Below, piece by piece: positions 8,034-15,658 of a DNA stretch of 64,000 nt (position 1 is the stretch's first letter; each line of letters opens with the position of its first letter). Source of the DNA: Exiguobacterium antarcticum DSM 14480 (GTDB lineage Bacteria; Bacillota; Bacilli; Exiguobacteriales; Exiguobacteriaceae). The notes beneath the pieces are model-generated. The model saw only the letters and a program-made list of their open reading frames with translations, did no database searches and was not told where the DNA came from. Both the position numbers and the translations under genes were made by a program. The DNA lies in NCBI RefSeq assembly GCF_000685865.1, contig NZ_JMKS01000005.1, forward strand, positions 620,001 to 684,000, in the 5' to 3' direction.

Positions 8034-9088
8034 TGACGAATTGTAATATTAAGTGCAACACCTGACGGAAAACACAAAAAGCCCATAACGGCCTCGTGTA
8101 GAATGGAGTTACCACACCACATTCAACGGAGGATTTGTTATGAGCTATATTCATCTTACCACATCAGAAAGAGTCAAAATAGAAACGTATCTCGATTTAG
8201 GTTTATCCGTCCGAAAGATTGCGGGACGCCTGGGGCGTCAACCTTCTACGATTTCACGAGAATTAAAACGAAACCCTTACTATGATGCTTCTTGTGCTGA
8301 CCAGCGTTATGTTGAGCGCAAAAAGAAGTGCGGTGCACGGACGAAGTTCACGCTAGAAAAAGGAGTTCGTATCCTCGAAAAGTTACGCGAGACATGGTCG
8401 CCTGAACAGATTGCCGGACGTTTATTCCAAGAAGAAGGACTATCCTTCAAGACAATTTATCGCTGGATCTATACGGGCCTCGTCGAGACCAATTCTAGTT
8501 TTCTTCGCCAAAAGGGAAAGCGTCAGAAACCACGTGAGACGCGTGGACGCTTCAATGTCGGATTACCAATCAGTAAACGTCCAGCCGACGTCAAAGGGCG
8601 CCAAACGTTTGGACATTGGGAGCTGGATACTGTCGTCTCAGCCAGAGGGAAATCCAAGGCATGTGTCGCAACGTTCGTCGAGCGAAAGAGCCGTTTCTAT
8701 CTCGCTGTGCCGATGGAGGATCGGTCCGCTGCCTCGATGGAGTCAGCGATTAAAGCATTGCATCTCTACTTCCCGTCGGGAACGTTTCAAACCGCGACGA
8801 CAGATCGTGGAAAAGAGTTTAGCTGTCATGAACGAATTCGTGAAACGTTAGGCGTACCGATGTATTTTGCGGATCCGTATTCTTCTTGGCAACGTGGAAG
8901 TAACGAGAACGCCAATGGTCTTCTCCGTGAATTTTTCCCGAAGGGGACGGATTTCGGAAAGGTCAGTCGTTCTGAACTCGCTCAAGCGCTCGCCTGGATC
9001 AATGGGAGACCACGGAAATGTCTCAACTGGAAAACTGCATACGAGGTCTTCTCGGAAGAAGTGTTGCACTTAATTTGACAAACCGTCA
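8034..9088 (+). mobile_element. IS30-family insertion sequence, about 1.05 kb
   Basis: Imperfect terminal inverted repeats of about 27 bp (GACG..TTGT.A.ATTAAGTGCAACAC, about 23 of 27 matching) begin at 8034/8035 and end at 9087/9088. They enclose one transposase gene whose stop codon lies inside the right repeat. Flanks are T-rich, so the short target duplication (2-3 bp) cannot be fixed. The element sits in the gap between the Fur-controlled operon and the lipoprotein-hydrolase gene and breaks no recognisable gene. Confidence 0.88.
8140..9078 (+). CDS. IS30-family transposase
   Basis: 312-residue transposase. The N-terminal helix-turn-helix is SVRKIAGRLGRQPSTISREL, characteristic of IS30, followed by the segment WSPEQIAGRL..SFKTIYRWIY. 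The DDE core has Asp in GHWELDTVV, Asp in TTDRGKEF and Glu in SNENANGLLREFFPKGTDF. GGAGG lies eight bases before the ATG. It is full length and uninterrupted. Confidence 0.95.
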   Translation: MSYIHLTTSERVKIETYLDLGLSVRKIAGRLGRQPSTISRELKRNPYYDASCADQRYVERKKKCGARTKFTLEKGVRILEKLRETWSPEQIAGRLFQEEGLSFKTIYRWIYTGLVETNSSFLRQKGKRQKPRETRGRFNVGLPISKRPADVKGRQTFGHWELDTVVSARGKSKACVATFVERKSRFYLAVPMEDRSAASMESAIKALHLYFPSGTFQTATTDRGKEFSCHERIRETLGVPMYFADPYSSWQRGSNENANGLLREFFPKGTDFGKVSRSELAQALAWINGRPRKCLNWKTAYEVFSEEVLHLI

Positions 9089-9252
9089 TTTCTATAAAAT
9101 ATATAAAAATAACAATAGACAATTTATTTTTTAAGAAACTATTTTGATGAACAATGGACATACAGGTCATCTTGGACAATTTGGTGTGTGGGTTAGTAAA
9201 TTTTGAGAAAAAGATTAGATTCCAGGTAAACTGTTACATTTTTTTAGACAAT

Positions 9253-9282
9253 TTGATTCACCCGCGTAATCAATTGTAAGAT
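9253..9282 (+). promoter_or_regulatory. Putative sigma-A promoter of the lipoprotein-hydrolase gene
   Basis: TTGATT (9253-9258), an 18-base spacer and TAAGAT (9277-9282), about 40 bases before the TTG start at 9325. The stretch between the IS30 end and this promoter is AT-rich and holds nothing else I can recognise. Confidence 0.5.
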
Positions 9283-9324
9283 AGGGAAAAGAGGACAAGA
9301 TAAAGAGAAAGGGCGTGTGACGGT

Positions 9325-10941
9325 TTGAGCAGTATCAGAAAAAAACTAATTGTTCTGTCGTTCGTCTTGATGGCAACCTTACTCGGAGGATGTATTCGGA
9401 TTCAATATGACGCTACGGTTCACACGGATCAAAGTGTGACGTTAAAAACGACGTACGCGGCAAAAGAACATCCTGTCGCACGATTACTCAATTTAAATCC
9501 GGACTGGAAGACGTATGTCAAACAGGCGGAGGAAAATGGCTACGCGGCAGAGACCTTCAAGACGCAGGATGATTATGAAGGAATTCGGATGGAAAAGAAG
9601 TTTGCCAAATTCGAGGATTTAGCGACGATCAAAGATGAATGGAAAACGGGGATCGGGGGGATTTTGATTCCACCTGATACGACATACGAGGTTAAGACGG
9701 AAGAGGGTTTTTGGTTTAATACGTACCGGTTAGATACGAACATCGATCTCAGTATTGATCGTCTGAATATCAAAGGCTATCAACCGACAGGACAAGTCAA
9801 GAAACTAGCGGATCGTTATATCCGTCAGGCCGATGTCGAAATCAATTTACATGGACCTAAAGTGATCGGGTTACAAAATGGAGAGAACATCGACTGGTCG
9901 AACTATAACAATGTCTCCTGGAAATTGTACGGGACAAAAGCCAATCAGTTGCAACTGATTGCCTATGTGCCAAATCCGACCGGCTGGATCATTACTGGTG
10001 TCGTCCTGTTGATTGGATTCGGGTTATTGATGTTCTGGGTCATTCACCATGTCCGGAAATTACGGCGGAAACAATTGCAGACAATCGGGATTTCACTCCT
10101 CGTCTGCCTGATTGTCGGAGGAGGAGCTTGGTGGATTTTTGCCGATGAGACATCAAGTGCACCACCACCGACAAAACAAATCGTCACGAAGCAGGCCGGT
10201 GAAATTACGCCTACGTTCATGGTCCACGGCTTGTTTGGGACGGAGCGGACGTTTTTACCGATGATTGAAAACTTCACAAAAAACAAGTTGGCGGACGACG
10301 GTGGGCGTTGTGATGTCTCGCGAGCGGGGAAGGTGACATGCAGTGTCAAACCGTCGACGACGGGATATCCGCTCGTTCGGATTATCTTTGCAGACGATGA
10401 AGCAAGTCTGCTCAATCAACAGAAGTGGCTTAGTGCGGCAATCGATCAATATGACCGTCAGCAAAAAGCCACCTTTACCGATGTTCAGCTTGTCGGTCAC
10501 AGTATGGGAGGCGTTGATGTCGTCGCCTATACGTTAAAAGAAGACCTTCCGTACCAGGTCCGAAAACTCGTCACGCTCGATGCGCCGATCAGTGGATCGG
10601 ATTATGCGACGCTTGGATTGACACTCGCACCGTTCGGGACGAATACAAACAGTCCGGCGATTCAAGATTTGGCTGAAAACTCAGCGACGATGAAAAATTT
10701 GAAGGAGCGATTGGAGACATGGCCCCGCGATGTCCTCGTCTATTCGTTTGGTGCAAAAGGAGGGGACTTCAACTTGATTCCGCTGAAAAGTTCATTTGCG
10801 CTGGAAGCCTATACCGATAACATCCAGACAAAATCCTATAAGTATGATCACTTTACGATTCATCGCCGGGAACCGGTCTTTCGCGAAGTCCGTAATTTCT
10901 TGTTCAAAGAAAACTTAGTCCTGGAGGAGGAACCATCATGA
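9325..10941 (+). CDS. Lipoprotein fused to a DUF915-type alpha/beta hydrolase
   Basis: 538 residues in three parts. First comes a lipoprotein signal with lipobox LGGC near residue 23 and an extracytoplasmic beta-rich region (to about 210). Next are two hydrophobic segments separated by a basic loop (WIITGVVLLIGFGLLMFWVI and GISLLVCLIVGGGAWWIF). Last is an alpha/beta hydrolase domain resembling DUF915: MVHGLFG as the oxyanion-side motif, nucleophile Ser393 in GHSMGG, and a candidate His at 509 or 513 (YDHFTIH). Topology suggests the hydrolase faces outward, but this is inferred. The start is TTG with a weak AGAAAGGG site. The stop overlaps the next gene by four bases (ATGA). The substrate is unknown; a lipid or ester is likely. 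Confidence 0.75.
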   Translation: MSSIRKKLIVLSFVLMATLLGGCIRIQYDATVHTDQSVTLKTTYAAKEHPVARLLNLNPDWKTYVKQAEENGYAAETFKTQDDYEGIRMEKKFAKFEDLATIKDEWKTGIGGILIPPDTTYEVKTEEGFWFNTYRLDTNIDLSIDRLNIKGYQPTGQVKKLADRYIRQADVEINLHGPKVIGLQNGENIDWSNYNNVSWKLYGTKANQLQLIAYVPNPTGWIITGVVLLIGFGLLMFWVIHHVRKLRRKQLQTIGISLLVCLIVGGGAWWIFADETSSAPPPTKQIVTKQAGEITPTFMVHGLFGTERTFLPMIENFTKNKLADDGGRCDVSRAGKVTCSVKPSTTGYPLVRIIFADDEASLLNQQKWLSAAIDQYDRQQKATFTDVQLVGHSMGGVDVVAYTLKEDLPYQVRKLVTLDAPISGSDYATLGLTLAPFGTNTNSPAIQDLAENSATMKNLKERLETWPRDVLVYSFGAKGGDFNLIPLKSSFALEAYTDNIQTKSYKYDHFTIHRREPVFREVRNFLFKENLVLEEEPS

Positions 10942-12395
10942 AACAGATTGCGATTATCGGTGGGGGAATCGCCGGGGTCACGGCTGCCGCTTTGCTCGCG
11001 CGTGAAGGGTATAATGTGACACTTTGTGAAGGAAGCCGTGAATGGGGAGGCTCAGCTGGTAAGTTCACCCGTCAATCCTTTACGTACCCCGTCGGTGCGA
11101 CACTTGGGATGGGGTTTGAACCAGGGGGGATTCATGAGCGTGTGCTCCGACACTTGCAGCTGAAGATTCCGGTCGAAATACTCGATGTCGTCATGACGAT
11201 TAAGCTCGACGGGCGAGACATCATGTATTACCGGGACCGAACCCAGTTCATTCAGCATCTAAAAGACCAATTCACAGAGCAAGCGACTGCGATCGAAGCC
11301 TTTTTTGAGGAAATTGACCGGATCCAGCATCATGTCCATCCGTTGATGCAGGCGTTGCCGGCGTTACCGTTACGAACGATGACGGATGCGCAAATGATTT
11401 TAAAAGAAGTCCGTTCGAGTCTTCCGTTAGTGCCTTATCTGACACAGACGATTGGTCATCTTTTACGTAAACATCGACTGGACGGAACGACGTTTGCGCA
11501 ATTAATCGATGGGATTCTCCTGGATAGTATGCAGACCGGAACGGAAGCCTCGGCGTTACTTGGAGCGGTCGCCTTATCGATTTATCATGACGGCGCCTAC
11601 TATGTGCCGGGTGGATTGTACAAAGTCGCCGAACAACTGAAAGCATCAGCGGAACGTGACGGGGCAACGGTTTTACTCGGACGAAAGATCGTCTCCATCC
11701 GACAAACAGGGGACGGGTTTTTACTCGAAGATCGTCGGGGACGTTTGATTCTTGCCGACGAAGTGATCGGGGCCTTACCGATCGAAGCGATGCACCAGCT
11801 CGTCGGATCGTCCTTGCAACCGGCGTTACGTCGCACATATAAACGGCAAGCGGTTCTCTCACAGTGGGCGACGTTTACGTATTATGCCGCGATTCCGGAG
11901 ACGATCGTCGAGGACGGTACCGCCTTTCGACAAGTCCATGATCCGATCTTACCGTCCGGACATGCCTTCATCTCGTTATCGCAAGCAGGCGACTTGGACC
12001 GGGCACCGGATGGATACCGGACGTTGACGATGTCGTGTCATGTACCGATTGACCGGTTTGCCCGGGACGATCAAGGGCAATACGACGACCAAGTCGAGAC
12101 GATGCAGGGGAAATTCGAGGTCATACTGGAGCAGGAGTTCCCCGGATTTCAAGAACACGCCATTGCACGTTACCCAGGTGGACCAGGAGCATGGGTCCGG
12201 TATACGTCACGTCCAAACGGCGGCGTTGGTGGATATCCGCAGTTGCCGTCGACGAGTCTGTTCCGTGCCGCCTCATTTCGAACAGGCATCCCGGGACTGT
12301 ACATCATTGGGGATACCGTTTTTCCGGGAGCCGGGACAATCGGAGCAACGACATCGGCGATTCATGTCGCGCGTGCACTTGGTGTGAAGATTTAA
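10938..12395 (+). CDS. FAD-dependent oxidoreductase, phytoene-desaturase (CrtI/CrtN)-like
   Basis: 485 residues. The N-terminal dinucleotide fold is IGGGIAGVTAAALLAREG, followed by the CrtI-like GGSAGKF. The C-terminus has the typical PGLYIIGDTVFPGAGTIGAT FAD-binding signature of carotenoid desaturases/isomerases and amine oxidases. No carotenoid synthase lies next to it, so its substrate is open: a carotenoid, or another polyene lipid. It is translationally coupled to the lipoprotein-hydrolase gene (ATGA overlap), which suggests a shared lipid-related function at the membrane. A terminator follows. Confidence 0.78.
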   Translation: MKQIAIIGGGIAGVTAAALLAREGYNVTLCEGSREWGGSAGKFTRQSFTYPVGATLGMGFEPGGIHERVLRHLQLKIPVEILDVVMTIKLDGRDIMYYRDRTQFIQHLKDQFTEQATAIEAFFEEIDRIQHHVHPLMQALPALPLRTMTDAQMILKEVRSSLPLVPYLTQTIGHLLRKHRLDGTTFAQLIDGILLDSMQTGTEASALLGAVALSIYHDGAYYVPGGLYKVAEQLKASAERDGATVLLGRKIVSIRQTGDGFLLEDRRGRLILADEVIGALPIEAMHQLVGSSLQPALRRTYKRQAVLSQWATFTYYAAIPETIVEDGTAFRQVHDPILPSGHAFISLSQAGDLDRAPDGYRTLTMSCHVPIDRFARDDQGQYDDQVETMQGKFEVILEQEFPGFQEHAIARYPGGPGAWVRYTSRPNGGVGGYPQLPSTSLFRAASFRTGIPGLYIIGDTVFPGAGTIGATTSAIHVARALGVKI

Positions 12396-12422
12396 CTGAA
12401 AAAATTTGGGGAATGATGAAAG

Positions 12423-12447
12423 AAGCGGCCGATTGGTCGCTTTTTTT
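12423..12447 (+). terminator. Rho-independent terminator after the FAD oxidoreductase gene
   Basis: AAGCGGCC pairs with GGTCGCTT around GATT, followed by five more T residues. It closes the two-gene operon. Confidence 0.75.
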
Positions 12448-12526
12448 GAAGAACAGGATTATCATTAGGGCGAGACGGGAAGTACATAAGCATGAGCAAA
12501 AAAAGAGAGAGAAGGAGTGGACAAGA

Positions 12527-12814
12527 TTGAATCAGTTTGAGGACAAGTGCCAAAGCTTTATTCAAGAACGGCGGCCGGAAGTCGGGCCGATTATTTTCAC
12601 GACTGCCCGCACGTTCATCAATGCCCGTGGATTGAGTGTCTATGAACGTGTTTATCAAGGAAAAGAAGAAGTCCGGTTAGCTTTTGTCGAACAGACGGCA
12701 GGACATCAAGTCGTTTCGTTAATGGAAAATACATTCGGAAACGGGCTCGTCTACTTTGTTTCGACAGCGACAGCAACATGGGACGGCGAACAGTTTGGGG
12801 AATTTACGTTCTAA
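12527..12814 (+). CDS. Small protein of unknown function
   Basis: 95 residues. I do not recognise a family. The TTG at 12527 was chosen because AAGGAG lies nine bases before it; the open frame extends upstream only through antisense-like sequence of the preceding gene and a terminator. The product is soluble, beta-rich in appearance and without Cys (apart from one near the N-terminus), signal peptide or membrane segment. It has its own terminator at 12825-12856, so it is a monocistronic gene. Confidence 0.6.
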   Translation: MNQFEDKCQSFIQERRPEVGPIIFTTARTFINARGLSVYERVYQGKEEVRLAFVEQTAGHQVVSLMENTFGNGLVYFVSTATATWDGEQFGEFTF

Positions 12815-12824
12815 CTACATAACA

Positions 12825-12856
12825 AGTCCCAGTCCGGATGTGACTGGGACTCTTTT
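12825..12856 (+). terminator. Rho-independent terminator
   Basis: AGTCCCAGTC pairs with GACTGGGACT around a seven-base loop and is followed by CTTTTCT. It ends the small unknown gene. Confidence 0.75.
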
Positions 12857-12930
12857 CTGCCGAAACTTGTATCCGTTTCTCGACGTATACGAGATATGAG
12901 GAAATCAGCTCGCGAGAAGGAGGAACCATC

Positions 12931-14202
12931 TTGCAACAACCTGCATCTACACCCAAGTCATCGACCCGGCGTCTAGCGACCGTGTCCTTGATTTTTATGG
13001 CAGTCGGCTTCATCGCCTCGTTGCCTTTTAAAGAAAACAACTGGATCTTTTGGTTGCAAAGCGGATTTGAGGCAGGCCTTGTCGGGGGGATTGCCGACTG
13101 GTTTGCGATCACCGCACTGTTTCGTCATCCACTGGGTCTAAAGATTCCCCATACGAATTTATTACCGAAGAACCGGGAACGGGTCATCGAATCGATCGTC
13201 CAGATGTTAGAAAAAGATTTACTGAATAAAGAAAGTATCGTCGAGAAGCTTCGTCATATGACGCTTGCTGATCGGTTCATCAAGTTGCTCCGGTCAATTG
13301 TTTTGTTGCCTGCCTTTCGGGCGACGGTGACAGAACTATTGCTTGGTATTTTGCATAAACTTCCGCGAGAAGCGATTCTTAAGGTCGTCGATGACCGGAT
13401 TTCCGGGACGATCAAAGCGTACCCGTCAAAACGATTAGCAGAACGCTTGGTCGAGTTGAACGAAGAACGACGGCTTGATGAACTGGCAATTGATCAGCTG
13501 CTCGGTTACGGGCAACGGTTGCTTGAAGATCCGGTCATCCGGGATCAGATCGGCCGTTTGGCGTATCACGCGATGATTGATCAGGAAAAAAATACGTTTT
13601 TACGGGTCACGGCGAAAACCGTTCAAAAAGTCTATTCCGAAGAACGACTGAGTCTTGTCATTCAGTCAGTCCTACTCAGTGTGATTCAGGATATGAAGCA
13701 AGTGCATCACCCGAATCGTCTGGCCATTCTCGATCATCTGCGTCGAAATTTAATTCAGTTGACGCAAGACGAGGACCGTTTAGCAAAAATTGACCAATGG
13801 AAAGAAACGGAAGTCGATCGTTTCGATTTCAATCCTGTCTTACACCGGGCCTATACGGCAGGCATCACTGAATTGAAGACATATCTCGTCTCGGACGCGT
13901 TTTGGGAAGGTCGAGCCTTACCGCTGATGAACCAAGCGTTAGACGAATGGGATCAGCATCCGACGTTCAAAGAAGAAAGTGATCGTTGGATGAAAAATCA
14001 GCTTGTCCGGTTTGTCGATCAAAACCACCAAAAAATCGGAGGATTGGTCCGAGAAAACCTAAACCGTTTTGATACGGAAACGTTAATTCATATGATTGAA
14101 GATAAAGTGGGCAATGATTTGCAATGGATTCGGGTCAACGGTGCGATTTGTGGATTTTTCATCGGTTTGATTCTGGGAGGAATCAAATTATTCATCGGTT
14201 GA
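12931..14202 (+). CDS. DUF445 family membrane protein
   Basis: 423 residues with the DUF445 (YheB/YjiN-type) layout. An N-terminal membrane segment is followed by GLVGGIADWFAITALFRHPL, the family hallmark, then a long helical soluble body and a C-terminal membrane segment (GAICGFFIGLILGGIKLF). The function is unknown; family members are membrane proteins, some reported in spore or envelope contexts. The start is TTG with AAGGAGGA nine bases before it. alkA follows 15 bases downstream with its own strong ribosome site, probably in one transcript. Confidence 0.85.
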   Translation: MQQPASTPKSSTRRLATVSLIFMAVGFIASLPFKENNWIFWLQSGFEAGLVGGIADWFAITALFRHPLGLKIPHTNLLPKNRERVIESIVQMLEKDLLNKESIVEKLRHMTLADRFIKLLRSIVLLPAFRATVTELLLGILHKLPREAILKVVDDRISGTIKAYPSKRLAERLVELNEERRLDELAIDQLLGYGQRLLEDPVIRDQIGRLAYHAMIDQEKNTFLRVTAKTVQKVYSEERLSLVIQSVLLSVIQDMKQVHHPNRLAILDHLRRNLIQLTQDEDRLAKIDQWKETEVDRFDFNPVLHRAYTAGITELKTYLVSDAFWEGRALPLMNQALDEWDQHPTFKEESDRWMKNQLVRFVDQNHQKIGGLVRENLNRFDTETLIHMIEDKVGNDLQWIRVNGAICGFFIGLILGGIKLFIG

Positions 14203-14217
14203 AGGAGGTGTGATCTG

Positions 14218-15039
14218 ATGTGGCAGGAAAAAATCGTCATGCAGGACGCGTATGATTTTGACGGGATCCGAAGACGCCTTCGTGGTGATCGGCTTCAAGT
14301 CGAGCGTGAGGACCGTCTGCTTGTTCCGGTCCTGGTACCGGAAGGGAAGTTCATCGGCCAGATGGAAGCACTTGATTCACATACACTGCTGTTAGGTGGC
14401 GAAGGACCAAAGGAACCGATGTTGCATCAGTTGCGACATCGGTTTCGTCTCGATGTCAGAAATCCGTCACAAGCGTTCATCGGTACGTCGCTCGACGGGA
14501 TCGTGTGCCGGTTTGGTGCCGAGCGGCTCGTGCTGGATGTGGATCCATTTACGGCATTGATCCGGTCGATCGTCCATCAACAAGTGAATCTTAGCTTTGC
14601 ACAAGTCTTGACGGAACGACTGTGCCGGGCGTTTGGAACGGATCAAGACGGGGTGATCTTTCCTCCGACCGCGGAAGAATTACGAGACGTCGAACCGGAA
14701 CAGCTCCGTGCTTTGCAACTCTCCGGAAGAAAAGTGGAATACCTATTAGGGGCAGCTCAGTCCGGCATTGACTTCCGACAGTTGGCGGACGCGTCTGATG
14801 CGACGATTGCCGAGACGCTGATTGCCCTGAAGGGAGTCGGACCATGGACCGTTCAAAACGTCTTGATGTTTGGTTATGGGCGGCAAGATCTGTTTCCGGC
14901 GTCCGATATTGGCATCTTGCGGGCATTTGAACGATTGCACGGCAATCGGCCGAGTGTCGAAGAAGCCGTGTCGCTCAGTCAAGAATTTGCCCCATACCGT
15001 AGTCATGCCGCCTATCTGTTATGGCGGTCAATTGAATAA
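14218..15039 (+). CDS. alkA: DNA-3-methyladenine glycosylase II
   Basis: 273-residue HhH-GPD glycosylase that removes alkylated bases. The N-terminal domain is an AlkA-N-like beta fold; SIVHQQVNLSFA opens the helical core. LKGVGPWTVQNVLMFG is the helix-hairpin-helix, and the catalytic aspartate is D230 in PASDIG. There are no iron-sulphur cysteines, as expected for AlkA. AAGGAGGTGTGATCTG precedes the ATG. It lies close to mutS-mutL but has a separate promoter from them. Confidence 0.88.
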   Translation: MWQEKIVMQDAYDFDGIRRRLRGDRLQVEREDRLLVPVLVPEGKFIGQMEALDSHTLLLGGEGPKEPMLHQLRHRFRLDVRNPSQAFIGTSLDGIVCRFGAERLVLDVDPFTALIRSIVHQQVNLSFAQVLTERLCRAFGTDQDGVIFPPTAEELRDVEPEQLRALQLSGRKVEYLLGAAQSGIDFRQLADASDATIAETLIALKGVGPWTVQNVLMFGYGRQDLFPASDIGILRAFERLHGNRPSVEEAVSLSQEFAPYRSHAAYLLWRSIE

Positions 15040-15049
15040 GGAACTATTC

Positions 15050-15078
15050 TTGTCACCCCTTGAAGAGAACGGTATAAT
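15050..15078 (+). promoter_or_regulatory. Sigma-A promoter of ymcA
   Basis: TTGTCA, exactly 17 bases, TATAAT. It lies between the alkA stop and ymcA, with a roughly 75-base leader that holds a small AAGCG/CGCTT hairpin near 15118-15139. Confidence 0.85.
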
Positions 15079-15160
15079 GAATGCGATAAGAACGAGTCAT
15101 CGTTCGTAGATATGATAAGCGTAGCGGGTTTACCGCTTCCGATAGAGGGGACGAATGTAG

Positions 15161-15592
15161 ATGTATACAGATGAACAAATCATCGAAAAAGCCAATGAAA
15201 TCGCAAAAATGATTTCTGAGACTTCAGAGGTCGAACGGTTTAAAGCTGCTGAAGCGAACATCAACGGGAACGAAAAAGTCCAAAAGATGATGAAACAAAT
15301 CAAGTTTTTGCAAAAAGAAGCGGTCAACTGCCAACACTACGGGAAAACAGAAGCCCTTGCCCGGGTCGAGGCCAAACTCGATAAATTATTTGCAGAGCTC
15401 GATGAGATGCCGGTCGTTCAACAATTCCAGGAATCACAAGAAGAAGTCAACGGACTTCTTCAATACGTCACGGTGACGATTTCAAACGGAATTACGGATC
15501 AAATCATCGAAGCGACAGATGGCGATGTCTTGGCGGGAAAAACAGGCAGCGGCATGGAAGCAGAAAATAAAAGCGGCGGTTGCGGCTATTAA
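15161..15592 (+). CDS. ymcA: YmcA/RicA, YlbF-family regulator of RNA processing and development
   Basis: 143-residue helical Com_YlbF-family protein. In Bacillus, RicA (YmcA) forms a complex with YlbF and YaaT that acts with RNase Y on mRNA maturation and supports competence, biofilm and sporulation. Helices with KAAEANINGNEKVQKMMKQI and KFLQKEAVNCQHYGKTEAL match the family. A conserved cysteine sits at the extreme C-terminus (SGGCGY), the region linked to iron-sulphur binding in the complex. The position directly before mutS is the usual Bacillales order. A terminator separates it from mutS. Confidence 0.9.
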   Translation: MYTDEQIIEKANEIAKMISETSEVERFKAAEANINGNEKVQKMMKQIKFLQKEAVNCQHYGKTEALARVEAKLDKLFAELDEMPVVQQFQESQEEVNGLLQYVTVTISNGITDQIIEATDGDVLAGKTGSGMEAENKSGGCGY

Positions 15593-15609
15593 TCAATGAA
15601 TTGAATTGG

Positions 15610-15638
15610 AAAAGCCGACGGATTCCCGTCGGCTTTTT
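15610..15638 (+). terminator. Rho-independent terminator between ymcA and mutS
   Basis: AAAGCCGACGG pairs with CCGTCGGCTTT around a four-base loop and continues into a T-run. mutS starts only about 20 bases later, so partial read-through is likely needed to express mutS unless a promoter is hidden in ymcA. Confidence 0.85.
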
Positions 15639-15658
15639 ACGCGAATGAGGTGAATAAC

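Noticed and set aside
12191-12526. Upstream extension of the small unknown ORF
   Set aside because: The extra codons overlap the end of the FAD oxidoreductase gene and a terminator in another frame; the TTG at 12527 has the only good ribosome site.
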